A DNA stretch of 64,000 bases from contig NC_037256.1 in assembly GCF_000002425.4 (NCBI RefSeq), positions 8,984,092 to 9,048,091 on the forward strand, written 5' to 3'. Below, one piece after another: positions 57,562 to 64,000 of this stretch (positions are counted from its first letter, which is position 1; each line of letters starts with the position of its first letter). A model generated the notes under the pieces. That model had not been told where the DNA came from. It worked only from the letters and a program-made list of their open reading frames with translations, and did not search any database. The position numbers and the translations under genes were made by a program. Origin of the DNA: Physcomitrium patens (taxonomy: Eukaryota; Streptophyta; Bryopsida; Funariales; Funariaceae).

Positions 57562-60500
57562 TATAAATTAAAATAAACCTCTACTAGTTGGAATTTTATT
57601 ATAATTTACTAAAAATAAATTAATTACATAAATGTTTGGAAGTTATAGTTATTAATTAAATCCTAACCAACTTCTTCTTTAATCTTCTTAAAATTTTAAG
57701 TTATTAAGCAAAATCTCTATCATCAACTCATAATTTCAAAATTATTCTATCAACAATATTTATGCCTAAAAATACTTTCTATTAATTTTTTATTTAATTA
57801 TTTATTTTTATTAATTTTTATATTAATTTTTATTTATAAAAAAATAAATCATTCAAATATAATTTATTTTTTATAAATGACTTATCATTCATAAATGACT
57901 TATCATTCTTTTTTTAAATTCATCTACTAATAATTTATCTAATTTTTTAGTTTTTATCTAATATAAAAATCATCCATTTTAATCTAATTTCATTCTAACC
58001 TAATTCATCTACATTTTATTCAATCAACTTAATATAGCTTCATCCGTCTAGAAGTCTCACCAAATCAAAAGATATCAATGTTTTGATCACCACTTGATAA
58101 ACAAAGTTGCTATTGTTAACTGCAAGACTACTCTTTTGAATTGAAGTTGCAACATAATAAGCATTGTCCAATGTTGTAAAGGTGGTTTTGCTACTTAACA
58201 CCTCCTTTATAAGTTGTAGATTTTTTGTAGCTGATGCTCAAACAACGTATCAATATCTCTAAGCATGGCTGCTTATTCAATTTTTAGCATTTAAAGCCCT
58301 TCATTCTTTGGTCTTCTTACTAGACAATCTAGAAAGCTATTCCAACATAGAGTTCTTCAATTACCAATTGTGATTAATTTTTTTTTTTGAACTACTATAA
58401 TTTAGTTCTACATTCTACTCACTTGCAACTACTAAATCTAAATCAAATTCTATAAATATAATGTTGAAACTTCACCAATAGATTTTAATTCATATTCTAC
58501 CTCCTTAACCATCACTACCTTATTTTTTAAATTTTCTACATCAAAAGCAAAAACTTATCTCATATCCAGCTAATTTTTAATCACTATCAAGAATCTATAC
58601 TCTTCTTTATAAGAACATGAAGTCAATGGCCTTGCAGCATGTTGCCATTATCTATACATTGTTTATTGTAGAATCTTTAAACATATTCAATGAACTTATT
58701 CAACAATGATAATGATGAATTGAAGTAAGTGTGCATTATTGATCTTTGAAGACTTCCGTTCTTGAGCTCTATACACAACTTTGACATGCAACTAGATCTT
58801 CAATATTTTAAGTAAGATTCAATCTTGTAAAAACATGGATATTCCACAATTCAACTTCTATGCTTGAATTAGAAGTGCCACAATGTAATAGTAATTTGTA
58901 GCTCCACAACCGTGGTATAGCCATTAAATAAGAAAAAAGAAGGTACAAAAAAACAAATAAAAATCAAATTCAAAGGCTAAAGCTAATAAAAATTAGCCAA
59001 CTCAATGTAGCTCTATCTTAATCAGAGCAATACATATGTTGTGATCCTTGCCATTTTCATATTATAATATAACTAAATGGTAAAAATATAATCAAAAATA
59101 AATTTTAAATTAATATCTAATCATATTAATTTAATAATAATTCAAGATATTTAAATTTGGCTTTTATAAAAGCTTTTTAGTTTATTTTCTTGACTTAATA
59201 GTTAATAGATTAAAGGTTGATTAGTAATTTTATCCTCTAGGCTCTAGAAACTCTTTTACTATCTTAAAAAGATCATAAATTAATCAAAACAAGTTGAAAG
59301 AGCTAAATAATTAACATGGCTAATACTAAGGTTAAGTTGATGGTAGGGTTGGATTAAAAAATCCTTAGGATAGATTAGATTGATACTCAAGGATTGACTG
59401 TTTGTAAGACAGGGTCAAAATTAGACCTCTAGCTACTAAAATGACTATTTAAGATAAAGTAAGGAGAGAGCATTTAAAGTTCAACAATTAAAATTGGCAA
59501 GCTAGCTTTAAGTTGATTTTAGAAGTATGAGGCTTGTTTTCAAAGGATTTGAAATGGCTTTACAATTATTGTTCAAAATTAAAATTTATATTGGTAATTT
59601 GGAATTTATGCAATACAATTACGACTAGTACTCTTGATTAATATATGCAATTAGTATAACATCTATAATTCAAATTTTGATTGAATTAAGTATATATAAA
59701 ATTTTATATTAATCTAATGGTGTACTTGAAAAATATCTAGGTTTTGATACAAGAAGATATTAGAAGTTGGCAGTTTGGAGTCGGATAGGATTTCTATGAT
59801 ATCTAAAGATCTACTAGTCGGATCAAGGTAAAATTTGGTATAGTCTTAGAATACTTTAAGATTAAGCTATATATCAATTTATAATTAAATTTAATATTTT
59901 AAAAAGGAGAAATCACTACTAGAATATTTGCATCAACTTTCAAGTTGGTGGCCAAATGATATCAATATGGATTTTGGACTTTTTCTCAAAATATTTAAGT
60001 TGGATTGGATTGATTTTTTTTAAAATATATAGAAGGTTTATAGTGGCATTTTTATGCAAAATTTTACATCAAGTGGGTAATTAACTTAGAAATTACAGCT
60101 CACCAAAGCTTACTATTTAGGATTAGGGCTTACAAAGAGAAATCAAAACTGCCTAATTATGAAATTAATAAGGCAATTGGAATTTATGTATGGTTGAAGT
60201 TACTAAGAAGAGTATTTTTTAAAACTTTTTATTAGCTTTAAGGACTTTTGAATTAAAATTAAAATTGCATTCTTCTTATATGGATAAAATCTATTAATAT
60301 TTTTTGGATATTTGTGAAATACAACTTTACCTTTCAAAGTAAGATGTTTGGTGCATTTTTAATGAAGACATCACATATTACAATATTATACACATATCAT
60401 GTTGCGTTTGTAGTAACTAACATGCTATTGTTATCAAATATAGAAATATTTGATAAGTCTTTTTTTCTTTAACCAAAGAACAAAAAGATATGATTTGTCT

Positions 60501-61849
60501 ATTACAAAGCTTTAAAAATACTAAAAAAATAGGAATAAGAAGAAGAGAGGAGGGTCAATTATTGTAGCACCATCTTGTTGTAAGAGAAGGAGCCTTGGTC
60601 TTATCAATCTTTATATATTGCTCTTCAAAGTCAACATCTAGCTTATGTACTTGGATTGTAGTGTAGGAAAACTATTAATGATAAGAATTCCTAGAACATG
60701 ACTACCAATTTGAACCTCTCATCAATGAAGCCCACTACAAGATCTAATAGCCACTTTGCGTCACTGCTAGCTTTTTTTATTACACCTAATTTGTAATGGA
60801 AGAAGACCTTGCTTACATTCAAAGTGAGAAGATTCTTGGTGCTCTTCTAAGACCAATCGCGTAGCAATATGATCCTTTTGAATACCTCCTATCTCTGTAA
60901 TTAATACCTCCATGTCCACCTAATTAAAAATAAATAATGTTTGATGTCGCTTATGAGCCATTGATAACATTAAATATAATAGAAGAAAAAAATAGAAATA
61001 ATTGACAATAGTTGTGACTCTAGTTGTCGCTCATGCATTGCACTCTCGAAAATCAAAATAAACATAGTCATCCTTGACGCTTATGCTCATACCTGATATA
61101 TAAGGTATCACTATCCGCTACAATAACAAAAGAAGAAGATTGCCTCATGTCTTCTTTTGCCACTTCCACAACATGGCAACCTTCACTATACGCACTTGCT
61201 ACAATGGTTGTTGCAATACTTTGATGGAATGAATAAACAATTGTAGCTACACATTGACATAAAAAATAAAAATAAAAATAAAAATATTATCATGATTGGA
61301 GCCTCCAAAATATATCATATAAATCAAATAATAGGAAAAAAAAAAAAACAAAACAAAATAAAACAAAAGAGAGAAGAATCTAGGTGACCAAAACCTTATC
61401 GACAAAGAAGCTCCTCCATTCCAAAATAGCCTCTCATCCCATCTTGATTGCTTATTTGTTTTTTCTTTTTGCTTTTTTTTTCTTTTTTTTTCTTTTTTTT
61501 TTTTTTTTTTTTCTTTCACTTTTTTCTCTTTTTTAATCTTTTTTATCTTTTTTATTTTTTTTATTTTTCTATAACATATATACATATATATTTTATAAAT
61601 TATAAATAAAATATATTTTTTTCTTTTTGACAACAAGAGATACTCTCATTAGCCATTATCTAATATTAAATACAAAAGATCTATTCATTATGAAAATTTG
61701 TCTTAATAAATTCTACCCTAGGCTGCATATCCGCTATTGACAATCTATTTTCTATTTTTTTAAAAAAATTATATTATTCACTTATAAAATCTATGATTTG
61801 AAGCATATTAAGTAAATATTTTATATTAAATATCTAAAAGCGTCAATTC
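57562..61849. mobile_element. U2: second copy of the unclassified U element
   Basis: It is flanked by AATAA at 57557-57561 and 61850-61854, and the interrupted chromodomain sequence of F resumes on the far side. The right end shares a diverged block with U1 (CCGCTATTGACAATCTATTTTC here, CCACTATTAGTAATCTATTTTT in U1) and the same final GTCAATTC; the left end shares TAAACCTC...TTGGAATTTTATT with U1. It is twice as long as U1 (4.3 kb). Minus-strand coding-like stretches near 58030-58230 and 58550-58900 have no recognised family. Poly-T/TTTTTC-rich tracts lie at 61460-61570. Confidence 0.55.
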
Positions 61850-62060
61850 AATAACAAGAATTTGAAGTAAAAGAAATCTTAGACTCAAGGCAATGCTGAC
61901 TTAGATTAAAATGTCTTATTCATTTGGCTAGATACAATATTAGCAAACACATATGGAAGCCAATAGAAAATCTTACAAATACATCAAAGAATATTAAAGC
62001 TTTTTATCAATGACATCGATCAAAACTGAGATAAATGATAGCAAATCTTTGCAATATAAT
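61850..62060 (+). pseudogene. Decayed chromodomain end of F pol
   Basis: It resumes with EFEVKEILDSRQC, then YNISKHTWKPIENL and AFYQ, matching FEVEEILDSRRR...YDISERTWEP of D. This shows F originally carried the chromodomain too. Confidence 0.65.
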
Positions 62061-62131
62061 AAATATAATTTAAAAAAGATTGTATTATATCTTCTATCCT
62101 TGTTTGTAGTTTCTATATAATTGTGGTATTA

Positions 62132-62559
62132 AAAAGATAGAAAATTAATATCTGATAAATTCAATTCAAGAGCCATCATTTGTTGACTTATCATATGAGA
62201 CATTGTAATTATCATAGCCTTCAAGATGACATAATAAGAATGAAGACCTTCAAGAGTAATATATTTTTTTTCAAATAAATGGTAAAATACAATGCATTTG
62301 GTATGACAATTTGGAATGAAGGTCTTAATGTTTGGTGATTTTATTAGAGGTAGGAATAATTTCTAATCATATTATAAATATTTTGTTTAAAAGAAGTTAC
62401 AAAGATTTCAATAATGATCAAATAACAAAGTAATCTTCTTACCTTGAAATAGAATATTATTAATGGTTGAGAGGACCTATGAACTACCTTCAATGAAAAC
62501 AAAGATCAAAGTACATGAAAAATATAATTTGCCGCATCTTAGACTTTCTTAATATGTGA
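62132..62559 (+). pseudogene. Decayed orf3 of F
   Basis: Collinear with E's orf3: INSIQEPSFVDLSYET-like start, CLVILLEVGIISNHIINILF, then EYYWLRGPMNYLQ and ICRILDFLN. The presence in this old copy shows orf3 is an ancestral part of the family. Confidence 0.55.
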
Positions 62560-62600
62560 TTACTACTCCTTATAAAACTTATTCCTAAAAGAGGAGATAA

Positions 62601-63162
62601 TGTCACACATATATATTTACTATAACTATTATCTAAATAATATAAATAAATAGAAATAGATAAAAGTAGATTAATTTCATAATATCTTTTAGAGCAACTT
62701 TTTAGAAGCCTCATAAATATTGCTTTGACTTTAATTATATTTATAATTGATTAGTAGGTTAGAAACTTGGTCAACAAGTTAATAATGTGTTACATATGTT
62801 GGTAGCTTATGAAACAAGCTAATTATATGGTGTTCATATAAAAAACTTTTCTTATAAGTTAAGATACATAAAGTGCAAAATCAACATGTTTTGGAGGCCA
62901 TATATAACATTACTACATATCTTTTAGATAAATAGTATATATAGAGGCAAGAATAAAGCTTTATTTACTTTTGTTAATTCTTTTTTTACTTCTACTCTAG
63001 TTTCAAGAATTTTTTAATTTTCTTGTCTTTTGGCAATAGACATTCTAATTTCTTTATAATGTATATATATATATATATATATTTCTTTATTTTTATTTTG
63101 TTATATTTTTTTAAAAAAATATCATGTATTTATTTTTTTTCATCTAGTTTTTATCCTTGATA
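62601..63162 (+). repeat. Decayed family-2 3' LTR of F
   Basis: It runs from TGTCACACAT to TATCCTTGATA, about 562 bp, with AGTATATATAGAGG and a decayed start palindrome. A (TA)n tract lies at about 63061-63081. Flanking bases to the right are GTAGC. Confidence 0.75.
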
Positions 63163-64000
63163 GTAGCCCATATATGAAAAACCATGATCCATACTTCAAA
63201 CATCCTTTAGATGTGAGGCATTTATTTTAAATAAAAAATATTATTGTTGTTAAGCAACCAATTACACTGAGCAACTTATTAGGAGATGATCTACTTGAAT
63301 ACAATCCTTTCAAATGAATTATCCCATTGTTAGGCTCTTTTTATTACAAATCAATTTGAAAACATACACATGGTTAAGACAAGCCAAAATTTGAATATTT
63401 TCTTAACAATAATTATCCTACATAAATTTAATTCAATTAATAACTAAAAAATAAATTTTTATTTGAAGAAACTTAATAAAATATTTGAAGGACTATTTTT
63501 TAATTTTTAATATCAACTTGCTATATGATGGACTTATTGCTTCTATATTCTACAAAGTTCCAATTGCCATATATTATCTATCTATAATCTCAGAGAAAAG
63601 AGGTTGTTAGCTCTTCCTACATTGCATAGCATTTTATAAATAGTGTCGACACATAGAAATTAAGAACTACTACATCACCTTCTATAACATGTTTCAATCT
63701 TATCTAGATTGCTTTGCGACATCTTAAGTAGTCCAAGTCCACTACTAGGCATTAGAACTAAAGTACGAGCCATATACAAATTCCACCTTGCTCAGCTCCA
63801 AGGAAAGTTGAATTGATTTGAAATTTGTGGTAGTACCACCTTTTAGGATTCTTTGCCCTTATAAAAATACATCTTTCTGATAATGTCTCTATATTAAGAT
63901 GTCTTGATAGTATTTAAATTGCTAATCAATTACGTGTTATACTTATAGTATGTAGAATCTTCAATTGATATTACCGATATTCCTACTATTGAGCCAATGA
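63163..64000. other. AT-rich sequence, nothing recognised
   Basis: No long open frame, no recognised domain and no match by eye to the other repeats. It is the flank of element F. Confidence 0.5.

Larger units (their letters stand above)
54977..63162 (+). mobile_element. Old family-2 element F, 3' part, interrupted by U2
   Basis: It begins within RT (NKLAKFKEYIEKNLAKNFI), continues through RT, RNase H and integrase to 57561, is interrupted by U2, and resumes at about 61855 with the chromodomain, orf3 and a decayed 3' LTR (62601-63162). The 5' part is absent. Many tens of breaks, mostly C-to-T/G-to-A. Confidence 0.78.

Noticed and set aside
61247-61636. Lys-rich minus-strand frame of 129 codons
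   Set aside because: It is a translation of poly-T/TTTTTC low-complexity sequence within U2.

Overview
The window looks like nuclear DNA of a land plant. At the left edge is the 5' part of an intron-containing gene for a probable chloroplast protein, and almost everything else is nested, AT-rich transposable-element DNA with two islands of decayed exon-like sequence. Chromodomain Ty3/gypsy elements with a Tf1/sushi-like self-priming layout suggest an early-diverging plant (bryophyte or lycophyte), but that is inference; nothing here fixes the species.

Layout. 1-1001: host gene on the minus strand, running off the window. 1136-2793: AT-rich, no gene seen. 2794-26812: an old family-2 gypsy element (G, plus strand) whose 5' LTR is split into three pieces (2794-2991, 19176-19424, about 22866-22968) by two later insertions. 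The first insertion is T1 (2992-19175), an unclassified element with inverted arms of about 1.3 kb. T1 in turn holds the family-1 gypsy complex X/A (4820-17896). The second is T2 (19425 to about 22865), a single copy of the same repeat, itself interrupted by the unclassified element U1 (20144-22316). G's decayed gag-pol follows at about 23216-26812.

26813-29050: AT-rich filler plus a gypsy integrase-tail fragment. 29050-35130 and 41090-43429: exon-like islands of decayed host sequence, one resembling the WD40 part of plant BEACH-domain proteins. Between them lies a decayed minus-strand Ty1/copia element (about 35200-41085). 43430-45432: a LINE fragment on the minus strand with its poly-A tail and part of its RT domain. 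45433-51805: family-2 gypsy D (minus, young by its LTRs). 51806-54976: the 3' half of family-2 element E (plus). 54977-63162: the decayed 3' part of family-2 element F (plus), interrupted by U2 (57562-61849). 63163-64000: unassigned.

The most interesting biology is in the two gypsy families. Both have (i) a 2-nt spacer after the 5' LTR followed by an 11-12-nt site perfectly complementary to the predicted first bases of their own transcript, with different sequences in the two families, which is the signature of Tf1-type self-priming; (ii) a leader module that can fold as a closed stem carrying two hairpins with GGATTACC loops, present three times in tandem in family 1 and once in family 2, with compensatory changes in its stems; and (iii) a small non-envelope reading frame (orf3) between the chromodomain and the 3' LTR, conserved between the families around a GHYRWL...GP.NHL...EQ core. 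The X/A complex also records a nested insertion followed by an LTR-LTR inversion, readable from its target-site duplications, and its two inverted arms are about ten times more alike than the rest of the two elements.
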